A stretch of DNA of 15,606 bases from Faecalimonas sp. (GCA_026169575.1 JAPFCT010000038.1:1-15606), one strand, 5' to 3'. Positions 1 to 7,334 are shown, counted from the stretch's first letter. Numbers and translations: made by a program. The notes: a model not told the origin generated them from the letters alone.

Positions 1-24
1 ACAGCAAAAAGATGCTGATCCTTC

Positions 25-975
25 CTACCGTCCACATCTTGAACACGCTCCTCTTCCACCTACCTCTGACAGTTTCACTGCGCGGATATTCCTTTTCAAC
101 CCACTGCATCCCAGGGATGTATGATAATGATCCCCTGATTTTGTATAATAGACAATTCCCGCTGCCGCTTGCGCCCCACATTTCTCACACGGATAATATC
201 TTCCCTGATATTCATTTCTCAGACCACCGATATCCGATGAACTGCCCGCCTGAATTGATAGTTTCAAATGCGTACACTGGTAACTTCTGTGATACACTGT
301 TCCCGTTTCCGTAATATACACATAACCTTCCTTTTCCCCGTAACTTCCTCTCTGATAACCATTCCATCCTTTTATTTTCACCCGTTCTCCCTGAGAAATT
401 GGCGGAATCCCGAAAAGCTTTACCGGAGGCTGGATCTTGTACTCCACAACAAGCTCAATAATCCCCGTCCCCGGCTGCATCTTTGACTTTGTACAGTCAA
501 TTCCTGCTTCCTTTCCGACAATGATACTTCGCTTCAGACGTTCCTGTCCGATTGTTTCCGCGATGTCTGACTCCGCCTTTGACGAAAGAAATACCGGAGT
601 CAGATATGTCTTCTCTGCTGCATTTTTTGCAGCCGCATACGCTCCCATTTTGACACTTGTCCTGATCGCCTGAACCTCCAGCAAGTAAATCAATGTAACT
701 CCTGCCAGGAAAAACAACGGTATCGTGAGCGCAGCCTCGATCGTGATCACCGCATGAACTTTTATTCTCTTCAGATTCTGCATCCATCCTCTTTTTACAA
801 AATACCTTTCCACTATTCTGGAGATGAATGAAAATGCCCTTTCCAAGATTTGTAGCCTGTCCCGGTGAGCATGGGATATGAAAGAGTCTTTCTCCTTTCT
901 TAATTTCTGATTGTACTTTTGAATAAAAATCCGTTCTAAATTTGTGAGTTTTTTTGACGGAAAGGGCATTTGCAT
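25..975 (-). CDS. TadE-like pilus protein with C-terminal tandem Cys/His repeats
   Basis: Last visible gene of the Tad cluster, 316 aa. Residues 74-101 form one membrane segment preceded by AVITIEAALTIP, the TadE/TadG prepilin-like signature with Glu80 at +5 after a possible cleavage following Ala75. Residues 102-205 are an extracytoplasmic TadE-like part. Residues 218-316 hold two copies of a module with the pattern VY-x-T-x-x-G-x-x-YH-x4-C-x-x-L ... C-x-x-CG: His229/Cys234/Cys263/Cys266 and His285/Cys290/Cys311/Cys314, resembling an Ada-type zinc site. The first 64 residues are basic and unusual for TadE. The start at 975 is chosen because AGGAGGTGA lies directly upstream; ATG at 969 has better spacing (9 nt). 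A later ATG at 783, behind AGAGG, would give a TadE of ordinary architecture. The gene begins 35 bp after the DUF5702 stop. Family assignment is by eye; metal binding is inferred. Confidence 0.8.
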   Translation of the reverse strand: MQMPFPSKKLTNLERIFIQKYNQKLRKEKDSFISHAHRDRLQILERAFSFISRIVERYFVKRGWMQNLKRIKVHAVITIEAALTIPLFFLAGVTLIYLLEVQAIRTSVKMGAYAAAKNAAEKTYLTPVFLSSKAESDIAETIGQERLKRSIIVGKEAGIDCTKSKMQPGTGIIELVVEYKIQPPVKLFGIPPISQGERVKIKGWNGYQRGSYGEKEGYVYITETGTVYHRSYQCTHLKLSIQAGSSSDIGGLRNEYQGRYYPCEKCGAQAAAGIVYYTKSGDHYHTSLGCSGLKRNIRAVKLSEVGGRGACSRCGR

Positions 976-1009
976 TCACCTCCTGCTATGCTTTACAATA
1001 CTTTTTCAC

Positions 1010-2374
1010 TTATTCATATCCAAAATAAGTCGAAAACTGATAGTTTACCCCTCTTCGGATTTTACACTTGCTTTTGATCTGTAATTTCGCCACACAGTGG
1101 TCCACTCTGAATGTCTCTGTTCCAAGTTTCCTCTTCAAATTTGTTTCTACAAGATCCAGCGCACGCATAATGCAGACTTGCTCTGATTTTAGAAAATACA
1201 GAAACATCAGATATTCTTTATATCGAAGTCCGCCTTCTGCATCCATCCCTTCATTCTGGTCCTCTGCTGTTCCAAGTTTCAGAAGACCAGAAAGCTGAAG
1301 CTGCCAGGTTGCACTCGTCTTAACAAGCGCAACTCTCTTTCCTTCCAAAAGCGCCCGGACATCCATCACAGCTTCTCCGAATGCCCAGGCAACAAGAATC
1401 GCCTGCTTTACAAGACCGCCAAGCACCGGAAGCGCAATCGCCGCAGAAAGAGTCAGCGCCAGTGTTTCTGCCTCCGCCTGCTTGATTGTATCTGTCAGAA
1501 GATATAAGTAATTTGCACCGCTTCTCATCAGCAATAATTTTTTTACAACCCCTTTCAGATTTTCCTGATCGCTTTCTTTTCCTTCCAAAATATATTCCAT
1601 CTCATAAGAAAGCATATTTTCTTTCTTCTGATCTACTGCATTTCCAAAATGTTCCAGTAAGTATTGACAGAAGAAGAGAGAAGAAACTTTACCTTGTGCA
1701 TCACTTTTTGTCGGAAATTTTCCAATTCCTTTCTGCAAGCTGCGGTGAGACGGGAGTCCGCCTAAAGATATCTGCTTCTGTGATAACTGTTCCGGATCTG
1801 AAACAACGACATTTAAAAGATTTGATTTTTTGATATTAGAAATGTTTTCCAGCGGATTGTTTTCTGAAGGGAGTTCACTTTCTCCTTCCTGCAGCTTTGC
1901 ATCCAGCTCTTCCGAGATATCACTTCCCTCCTGCTCATAAGATCCACTCTGTTTATTTTGTTCTTCCCATGTTGCACATTTTCCTGCCAGTTCTTCTACA
2001 AGATCAATACCCATCTTATTTTTCATATATCTGACCGCCTGTTCTTTAAAAGGCTGACCATTATCATCTGTGAGAAACTGGATCTTTTCCGGCTCCTGAG
2101 TCATTCCTGCCGCCTCATAGAATTCCAAACGGTTCACAATATTTTCAAATGAAAATTTCCCGGTCTCATATCCTGCTTCTATCCCAAAAATATCATACTC
2201 TGTCAAAAGTTCTCTATGATATTCTGCAAATACAGACTGCAGTGCGCGATCCATATCTGCCCTGCGATAGTTTTTTGCAGTCTGGACAGATGCACTTTCG
2301 ATAACCGCTCCGATCAATCCGATTAACAGTACAAATACCAGACTGATAAAAGCTGTAATTTCTCCTCTCTTCAT
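1010..2374 (-). CDS. DUF5702-family Tad-locus membrane protein
   Basis: A 454-aa protein of the DUF5702 type regularly found in clostridial Tad clusters. It starts MKRGEITAFISL, with one N-terminal membrane segment (about residues 7-29) and a Glu just after the basic start, similar to TadE/TadG pseudopilins. A long, mostly charged extracytoplasmic region follows, with Gln/Glu/Ser-rich stretches around 135-180. A second hydrophobic stretch near residues 305-335 could re-enter or associate with the membrane. I chose ATG 2374 rather than the in-frame GTG at 2386. The GTG overlaps the Shine-Dalgarno, while TAAGGAG is 11 nt from the ATG and the resulting N-terminus fits the family. That ribosome site overlaps the stop codon of the flp pilin gene, so the two are probably translationally coupled. 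Likely role: minor pilin-like or surface component of the pilus machine; the exact function is unknown. Confidence 0.8.
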   Translation of the reverse strand: MKRGEITAFISLVFVLLIGLIGAVIESASVQTAKNYRRADMDRALQSVFAEYHRELLTEYDIFGIEAGYETGKFSFENIVNRLEFYEAAGMTQEPEKIQFLTDDNGQPFKEQAVRYMKNKMGIDLVEELAGKCATWEEQNKQSGSYEQEGSDISEELDAKLQEGESELPSENNPLENISNIKKSNLLNVVVSDPEQLSQKQISLGGLPSHRSLQKGIGKFPTKSDAQGKVSSLFFCQYLLEHFGNAVDQKKENMLSYEMEYILEGKESDQENLKGVVKKLLLMRSGANYLYLLTDTIKQAEAETLALTLSAAIALPVLGGLVKQAILVAWAFGEAVMDVRALLEGKRVALVKTSATWQLQLSGLLKLGTAEDQNEGMDAEGGLRYKEYLMFLYFLKSEQVCIMRALDLVETNLKRKLGTETFRVDHCVAKLQIKSKCKIRRGVNYQFSTYFGYE

Positions 2375-2389
2375 CTTATCTGTCACTCC

Positions 2390-2566
2390 TTAAATACCTG
2401 AGCTTTCACTTGTGATCTTCTGAAAGATTGAATTTACCAGACTTGTAAGCTGAGATTTAAAAATAATCACAAGCCCGATCAGTACGACCAGAATCAATAT
2501 CACTTCCACGACACCGATTCCCTTTTCCTCTTTCAGAAATGCAAAAAACTGCCGTATCCTCCACAT
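2390..2566 (-). CDS. flp: Flp-family type IVb pilin (major pilin candidate)
   Basis: A 58-residue protein found by reading the gap between tadC and the DUF5702 gene. The sequence begins MWRIRQFFAFLKEEKG and continues IGVVEVILILVVLIGLVIIFK. This is a classical prepilin: a short charged leader ending in Gly16, a Glu at +5 (Glu21) of the mature chain, then a hydrophobic helix of about 18 residues and a short polar tail. TadV-type peptidases would cut after Gly16, leaving a mature pilin of 42 residues. A ribosome site (AAGGGGGTG) sits 7 nt before the ATG. The TAA stop overlaps the ribosome site of the downstream DUF5702 gene. An 80-bp gap separates it from tadC, the longest gap between genes from tadZ onward, consistent with separate control of pilin abundance. 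Assembled into the pilus by TadA/B/C. Confidence 0.9.
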   Translation of the reverse strand: MWRIRQFFAFLKEEKGIGVVEVILILVVLIGLVIIFKSQLTSLVNSIFQKITSESSGI

Positions 2567-2597
2567 AATCTCACCCCCTTTTCTGATGATCTATGGC

Positions 2598-2618
2598 AAT
2601 ACCCTGATAGTAGGTATT
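2598..2618 (-). other. Small hairpin in the leader of the flp pilin gene
   Basis: AATACC (2598-2603) and GGTATT (2613-2618) form a 6-bp stem with a 9-nt loop in the 80-bp tadC-flp gap. No T tract follows it, so it is not a standard terminator. It could be a processing or stability element that raises pilin mRNA over the upstream genes. The stem is short and may be chance. Confidence 0.25.
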
Positions 2619-2645
2619 TCCCATCCTTCTTCTTTCTATATTTTC

Positions 2646-3941
2646 TTAAAACTGCATCGATAAAAATGCCGGTACGATCACAACGACCAGTACCACTGCC
2701 AACATCAAAAACATCGGCACCAACAGTTTCGTTCCTACTTCCTCTCCTGCTTTTTTGGCCGCGCGTTTCCGGTCCTCAAATGCGTTGACCGCTTCCAGTT
2801 TTAAAAGATCTGCCAGTCCTCGTGACCCTCTTTTTAAATTCTGGGAAAGCAATGCCCCGAAACGCATATAGCATACGCTCCCACAGCGTTTCCCAAAATG
2901 TTCATAGCATTCTTTTTCCGAACCTCCCGCCTGCATTTCTCTGAGTGTGTATACCATTTCTTCATACGCAAACCGCTCCTTCCCGTCTGCTTTTGTCCTT
3001 TCATAGTCAGAAGTGATCTTCTGCCATGCACTTTTGACCGTCATTCCGGCCCCCAGAAACAGTACAAACTTATTTAAAATTTCAGGGTAATCGATCATCA
3101 TCTGCTTTCGCTTTTCCTTTAATGCTTCCTTCTTTGTCTCCTGCTCCATCAGGATAAGAAGAATGCTCCCCGTAAACCCGAGCGCTAAAATGATATATCC
3201 TCTGTTCTGCTCCGGACGTTTCCACCGTACAGGGTTCCCCTGATAAATTTTCGGAAGTTCTACCTGACTCTGCTCCGGATGCGCCTTTTCTTCTTCTGAA
3301 ATCTTCTCCGAAAGCTGTGCGGCAATCTTCTCCTCTCCTTTTAACTTTGGTGGAAATACATTGGCACTTCTCATATAGATCCTTTCCTCATCCCCATAGC
3401 TCAGTTTCCCGGTAATCTGGACGATCGTGCCTTCTTTTCGCAGTGCCTCTGCCTGTAATTCTCCAAGAACATTCATCACTTCATAGTTATCTACTTCCCA
3501 CGAAACTGTGATTGGCATACCAGGAATCTGGGATGGAAAATTCAAATCTTTCCGCACTTCATCAAAAGTCTTATTTTCTCCTAAGATTATCTCATCCAGC
3601 TCCTGCATTGCCCTTTCAAATGCTTTTTCCAATTCCTCTTCACTGTACTTTCTTTCAGGAAGTTCTATTGTGACTGGAATTTCTTTTTCCTCTGTCTCGG
3701 CGATCAACATTTCTGTCCTTACTCCTTCTCCGCAGTTATTTCTCTCCAATCTGGCATCTTTTCCTATGAACTCTGTCTGATGATCCACATAAAACAAATA
3801 TGTCGCAAGAGAATTCACACTGAGGAGCATTAAAAAAATATTTCTTCCACTTTTTCCCATACACCATGCCGGAAGTTTTTTCTTCTTATATAGAATACCA
3901 ATCACCGCCAGCGCTATAAATATCGCTATTGAAATAATCAT
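2646..3941 (-). CDS. tadC: TadC-like inner-membrane platform protein with extracytoplasmic Ig-like domain
   Basis: A type II secretion F-domain (T2SSF) protein of 431 aa, the second platform subunit of the Tad pilus motor. Order of parts: membrane helix about 2-18; helix about 35-52; a soluble region about 55-245; helix about 249-265; the cytosolic T2SSF helical bundle about 285-400; final helix about 406-428. Ordinary TadC proteins are near 300 aa, and the excess is the soluble region. Part of it (about 105-200, with ITVSWEVDNYEVMNVLGEL) looks like an atrophied bacterial Ig (aBig) domain. The start is ATG 3941: it has GAGGTG 6 nt upstream and overlaps the tadB stop (GTGTAAGATG). A TTG at 3959 would add six residues but has no ribosome site. 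The gene is co-transcribed with tadB and probably interacts with TadB and the TadA ATPase. Confidence 0.85.
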   Translation of the reverse strand: MIISIAIFIALAVIGILYKKKKLPAWCMGKSGRNIFLMLLSVNSLATYLFYVDHQTEFIGKDARLERNNCGEGVRTEMLIAETEEKEIPVTIELPERKYSEEELEKAFERAMQELDEIILGENKTFDEVRKDLNFPSQIPGMPITVSWEVDNYEVMNVLGELQAEALRKEGTIVQITGKLSYGDEERIYMRSANVFPPKLKGEEKIAAQLSEKISEEEKAHPEQSQVELPKIYQGNPVRWKRPEQNRGYIILALGFTGSILLILMEQETKKEALKEKRKQMMIDYPEILNKFVLFLGAGMTVKSAWQKITSDYERTKADGKERFAYEEMVYTLREMQAGGSEKECYEHFGKRCGSVCYMRFGALLSQNLKRGSRGLADLLKLEAVNAFEDRKRAAKKAGEEVGTKLLVPMFLMLAVVLVVVIVPAFLSMQF

Positions 3942-3942
3942 C

Positions 3943-4698
3943 TTACACCTCAATCTCAATCATCTTTTTTCCCATGTAAAAGGCTCCTCCATAGACTGCC
4001 AGACACGCGGTCATTACAAGCATCCCAAACAGGTTTCCATAAAGCGCCTCGACAAATTCCGAAAAAGCAAGACGCATATAGAAGATAATCCCAAATGGTA
4101 TCACCGACATAACTTGAAATTCCAGTTTCTTTGCCGACATCGTCATCTCAATCTCACTTTTCACTTCAATTTTCTCGCAGATCTGTTTTACCGCATTCCG
4201 GATCATCTGTATACTGTCTCCTCCTGCTCTTTTCGCTGCTATAAAGACAGAAACAAAATTGGATACATCTTCCTGCTCCACTCTTTCTGCAAACTCTTTC
4301 CAGATCTGTTCCAGCGGTACATTCATGTTCAGCTGATGGAGCATATATGTATATTCCCTCATGATCCGCACATCTTTCTTATAGATCAGCCCCAGATCTT
4401 TCACCGTCTCCTTCAGCGCATTTTCTGCAGAATAGCCAACGTTGAGCGCTGATGACATCGACTGCAGACTCATCTTAAACTGCAGACAGAACTCCTGCTG
4501 CTGTTTCCTGATATATTGTTTTTCCCAAATATGAAGATAGATCACCAGAAACGGTGAGAAAATCAGACCACCTAAAAAGAAATCATAAAACAGATATGTA
4601 ATTCCCGATAATACCGCCAGCCCTCCAAGTATCGCCTTCCCATACTCTCTCTTCTTAATATCCTGCTGCCAGTAATTTTTCTTTCTTTTGTAATTCAT
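3943..4698 (-). CDS. tadB: TadB-like inner-membrane platform protein
   Basis: A 251-aa T2SSF-domain protein, first platform subunit of the Tad pilus. Two N-terminal membrane helices (about 22-36 and 40-57) are followed by the cytosolic F-domain bundle (about 68-195), containing the typical LQSMSSALNVGYSAENAL motif and the VFIAAKRAGGDSIQMIRN helix pair. Two C-terminal helices follow (about 196-212 and 222-243). The length fits the family. The start lies inside the 3' end of tadA (44-bp overlap). The only in-frame ATG after the last upstream stop is at 4698, and the nearest purine tract (GGGGAGG) is 13 nt away, so translation is probably coupled to tadA. The stop nearly abuts the tadC start. 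It should partner with TadC as the membrane base that TadA drives. Confidence 0.88.
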   Translation of the reverse strand: MNYKRKKNYWQQDIKKREYGKAILGGLAVLSGITYLFYDFFLGGLIFSPFLVIYLHIWEKQYIRKQQQEFCLQFKMSLQSMSSALNVGYSAENALKETVKDLGLIYKKDVRIMREYTYMLHQLNMNVPLEQIWKEFAERVEQEDVSNFVSVFIAAKRAGGDSIQMIRNAVKQICEKIEVKSEIEMTMSAKKLEFQVMSVIPFGIIFYMRLAFSEFVEALYGNLFGMLVMTACLAVYGGAFYMGKKMIEIEV

Positions 4699-5857
4699 GG
4701 ATCCATTTCATCCTCCCCTTTACCTTTCCGCCTTCTGTTTTTGTTTCTTCAAACCGATACAGACTCTGTACCTTAATTTCACCATGCTCATAAGCAAGCA
4801 CTTCTGAAATCTCCAGCACTTTTCTGCTCTTATCCCGCAATCTTCCAAGATGAACAACAAGGTCGATCGCTGATGCAATCTGCCTCTGTACCGCGCTCAG
4901 GGGAATGTCTACTCCCATAAGCACCATTGTCTCCAGCCTGCTGAACATATCTCTTGTGCTGTTCGCATGTCCGGTGCTAAGTGATCCGTCATGTCCGGTG
5001 TTCATCGCCTGAAGCATATCGATCGCCTCACTCCCCCTGACCTCCCCGACAACGATCCGGTCCGGCCGCATGCGGAGTGCCGACTTGATCAGATCCCGTA
5101 TGGAAATCTCCCCGGTTCCCTCTACGTTGGCATTTCTTGCCTCAAGGCTTACCAGATTTTCAATCCCACGGATCTGAAGTTCTGCATTATCCTCGATTGT
5201 GATCACCCGCTCCTCTGCCGGGATATACTGTGCAAGCGCATTGAGCATTGATGTCTTCCCCGATCCGGTTCCTCCACTGATAAAAATATTATAGCGTGCC
5301 CGCACAGCCTGCTCCAAAAATCCAGCCGCCTCCTCTGAGATCGATCCAAACCTTATCAGACGTTCCATCGTCATCGCCTCCCGCGGGAACTTGCGAATCG
5401 TTACGATTGGCCCATTCAGTGCGATCGGAGCAAGGACTACATTGACACGGGATCCATCCGGAAGCCTTGCATCCACGATCGGATTTGCTTCATTTACAAT
5501 TCGATTGGATCCTGCAACAATCTGCTGGATCACATCCTCCAGTTTCTGTCTGGATGCAAACTGCTTCTCAAGCCGCGTGACATGTCCTTCTTTTTCTATA
5601 AAAATGTGCTGTGCCCCATTGATCATGATCTCTGTGATCTCCTCATCCTCGATCAGATCCTGAAGAATATCTAATTTTCGAAATGCATTAAAAAGCTCTT
5701 TGCCGAGTACGTTCATCTCCTGAAGTGACATGTAACGTTGTTTCCGCTCCTCTGAAAGCGCAGTATAGATCATTTCCATCAATGTCTCATCTTCTATCTC
5801 TCTGGACAGATCCAGCTCTTCCATAATCTTCTGATATAAATGTTCTCTGTTTGTCAT
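4655..5857 (-). CDS. tadA: Tad pilus assembly ATPase TadA (CpaF family)
   Basis: A hexameric secretion ATPase of the VirB11/CpaF type that powers pilin polymerisation at the cytoplasmic face. In the 400-aa form, an N-terminal domain (about 1-170) with LIEDEEITEIMINGAQHIFIE and ARLPDGSRVNVVL is followed by the nucleotide-binding core: Walker A GGTGSGKTS (195-203), Asp box ITIEDNAEL (219-227), Walker B RIVVGEVRG (267-275) and His box STGHANSTRDMFSRLE (294-309). All catalytic motifs look intact. The start is ATG 5857, overlapping the tadZ stop as ATGA with GGAGGTG 11 nt upstream. A longer in-frame reading to 5995 lies wholly within tadZ and has no ribosome site, so I rejected it. The 3' end overlaps tadB by 44 bp, a sign of tight co-translation. 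Confidence 0.95.
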   Translation of the reverse strand: MTNREHLYQKIMEELDLSREIEDETLMEMIYTALSEERKQRYMSLQEMNVLGKELFNAFRKLDILQDLIEDEEITEIMINGAQHIFIEKEGHVTRLEKQFASRQKLEDVIQQIVAGSNRIVNEANPIVDARLPDGSRVNVVLAPIALNGPIVTIRKFPREAMTMERLIRFGSISEEAAGFLEQAVRARYNIFISGGTGSGKTSMLNALAQYIPAEERVITIEDNAELQIRGIENLVSLEARNANVEGTGEISIRDLIKSALRMRPDRIVVGEVRGSEAIDMLQAMNTGHDGSLSTGHANSTRDMFSRLETMVLMGVDIPLSAVQRQIASAIDLVVHLGRLRDKSRKVLEISEVLAYEHGEIKVQSLYRFEETKTEGGKVKGRMKWIHELQKKEKLLAAGY

Positions 5858-6762
5858 AACAGTTCTTTCACCTCCACGAAGATTGTCTTTTCCACTATAC
5901 TTTCCAGTCCCATGAAGACCAGACTCTTCCGGTACTGACTTATCTTCCTCTGCGCCATCTCCTCTTCTGTAAACAATGTATAGACACATGAACATAATTC
6001 CAAAAGTTCATAAGTCCCCTGAATCGAATCTCCAATGTCCAGTATCACGGTTTCGTAAATGCTCTTTTCGGCAATTTCCGTCAAAAGCAGCTTCCACTCT
6101 TCTGCCGTAACTGCTTTCAGATCCGGATACATCTTCACCGGCTCCAGATAATCTACAGACTCATAGTGCTTCACAAGCATTTCTATGCGAAGTCCTATAT
6201 TTCGACATCCTTGTCTGAGATAATATAAAAGTTCTGCAAGTCCGTCTCCCTGTCCACCTTCCTCCCAGTTCCCGGCATACTCCTCCAGATTAAGATAGAG
6301 CGTATTCCCTTTCTTTGCAAATTCCTTTGCGGTCTGCAGAGCGTACTGCGTCTTCCCAATACGATGGATCGGAGAATACACACCGATAATTTCCATATCA
6401 GCTTTCTGTATCCTTAAAATCGTCTCACTCCCCACCTGCTCTGCACAATGCCCCAGCACTTCTGTTAGAATCTTCTCACCACTCTGATACTTGTAAACCG
6501 GAATATATCGTTCCGCTTTCTCACAACTGCGCGAATCACACAGCAGGAATACCTGCCCGATCTCCATCTGCTTCCTGTCTGTCAAGGTATGATCTGTAAG
6601 AAGAATATCGATTTTCTTTTCCTTCCCAAACAGACTTAGCTTTTCCAGATCTGAAAATACCATGACTTGAAATGACAGCTCTCTTCTTCCTAAAATGTAT
6701 TCTGACAAGCATTTTGCATACACTGCTTCCTGCATGCAAATTGCAAGTATCTTTCCCTTCAA
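5854..6762 (-). CDS. tadZ: TadZ/CpaE-like receiver-ParA family protein
   Basis: A 302-aa protein with an atypical response-receiver fold (about 1-115; begins KGKILAICMQEAVYAKCLSEYI, with no obvious phospho-acceptor Asp pattern) and a MinD/ParA-type ATPase domain (about 122-302). The nucleotide loop reads YSPIHRIGKTQ (129-139): it keeps GKT but lacks the signature lysine of the deviant Walker A (KGGxGKT), as known for TadZ proteins such as that of Eubacterium rectale. TadZ localises the Tad machine to a pole or site in the cell. It is the first protein gene after the operon promoter. The start is a TTG at 6762, because no ATG occurs in frame before residue 10 and the N-terminus fits homologues. 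A stop codon of a possible leader ORF lies one base upstream (TAGATTG), so reinitiation is possible. Its stop overlaps tadA (ATGA). Confidence 0.87.
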   Translation of the reverse strand: MKGKILAICMQEAVYAKCLSEYILGRRELSFQVMVFSDLEKLSLFGKEKKIDILLTDHTLTDRKQMEIGQVFLLCDSRSCEKAERYIPVYKYQSGEKILTEVLGHCAEQVGSETILRIQKADMEIIGVYSPIHRIGKTQYALQTAKEFAKKGNTLYLNLEEYAGNWEEGGQGDGLAELLYYLRQGCRNIGLRIEMLVKHYESVDYLEPVKMYPDLKAVTAEEWKLLLTEIAEKSIYETVILDIGDSIQGTYELLELCSCVYTLFTEEEMAQRKISQYRKSLVFMGLESIVEKTIFVEVKELL

Positions 6763-6763
6763 T

Positions 6764-6907
6764 CTACCACTTCCATTTCTGTTTTTCTGTTGTATCCTTT
6801 GGATTTTTCTCTCGATTTTTTGAATAACTTTTGAATCTGACTGTATTTTTTCCAGCCTTTTTTGATTTGATATGTAATAGTTCTCTGACTATTGAAAGAT
6901 ATTTCAT
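6764..6907 (-). CDS. Possible small basic leader ORF upstream of tadZ
   Basis: An open frame of 47 codons, starting MKYLSIVRELLHIKSKKAGK and ending KQKWKW. By count it holds 12 Lys, 3 Arg and 4 acidic residues, so it is strongly basic. It begins about 20 nt after the predicted transcription start and ends one base before the tadZ TTG start, which would allow translational coupling. Against it: no Shine-Dalgarno precedes its ATG, and the strand is A-rich, which lowers stop frequency and raises Lys content. I do not recognise any family. It may be a real leader peptide or simply an untranslated 5' region. Confidence 0.3.
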   Translation of the reverse strand: MKYLSIVRELLHIKSKKAGKNTVRFKSYSKNREKNPKDTTEKQKWKW

Positions 6908-6933
6908 TTAGAAATGTTTTCTTTGTATGTTGT

Positions 6934-6962
6934 ATTATAGACGCATCTTTTCCTTTTGTCTA
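6934..6962 (-). promoter_or_regulatory. Sigma-A-type promoter of the tad operon
   Basis: Read on the minus strand: -35 TAGACA (6962-6957), 17-bp spacer, -10 TATAAT (6939-6934). This is a 5/6 plus 6/6 match at optimal spacing, pointing at tadZ. The predicted transcription start is near 6927, giving a leader of about 165 nt before tadZ. Confidence 0.75.
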
Positions 6963-6998
6963 TATGCATTTTTAGATTCGACGTTTTTTGTGAAATAC

Positions 6999-7217
6999 TT
7001 ACAAGTTTTGATAAAAAAGAATTCCATAAAGCAGGCAGACCCCTGGAATACCAAGTGTTCCGGATGTCAAAAAAGAAAGTCCATTCATCCCCACTGCCTC
7101 TGAAATTCCTCTCGATGCGAGAAATTCATTTGTAAAAAATATCACTCCCATACCGACCACTGCCCGTACTATAAAATTTACAAGAATACTTGTATGATTT
7201 TCATCCATAAGTTCCAT
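6999..7217 (-). CDS. BofA-family small membrane protein
   Basis: A 72-aa hydrophobic protein with a first membrane helix (about 12-30) and a second hydrophobic C-terminal region. The motif NGLSFLTSGTLGIPGVCLLYGIL is the hallmark of the pro-sigma-K processing inhibitor BofA family, where BofA restrains the SpoIVFB protease in Bacillus. BofA-like genes in Lachnospiraceae also occur away from sporulation loci, so the function here is uncertain. Two starts are possible: ATG 7217, touching CTGGAG, or ATG 7208, with GGAG 9 nt upstream. The second has better spacing and would remove three residues. It lies upstream of the tad promoter and in the same direction, so some tad transcription could also come from read-through. 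No confident promoter of its own was found. Confidence 0.7.
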   Translation of the reverse strand: MELMDENHTSILVNFIVRAVVGMGVIFFTNEFLASRGISEAVGMNGLSFLTSGTLGIPGVCLLYGILFYQNL

Positions 7218-7334
7218 CTCCAGATGTTCTTATCACATGTATATGGACTTGTCTGGATATATATTCTTCCTGAAATTCTAGCTTTGAATATTATTCTATG
7301 ATGAAAGTTCATTTGAGCCAAAAGTTCTGCAAAT

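Noticed and set aside
2..17. CAGCA...TGCTG stem at the left edge, considered as a terminator for the Tad operon
   Set aside because: Only 5 bp, with no T tract after it on the minus strand; a GGAAGGA just after the TadE-like stop suggests another gene follows beyond the window.
497..979. A 160-codon open frame overlapping the TadE-like gene in another frame, sharing its ribosome site region
   Set aside because: It has no family resemblance and is Cys/Arg/Lys-biased as expected for an out-of-frame reading; the TadE frame has clear membrane and Cys/His motifs.
5858..5995. A 46-codon N-terminal extension of TadA
   Set aside because: It lies wholly inside tadZ and lacks a ribosome site; the ATG at 5857 has GGAGGTG and an ATGA junction.
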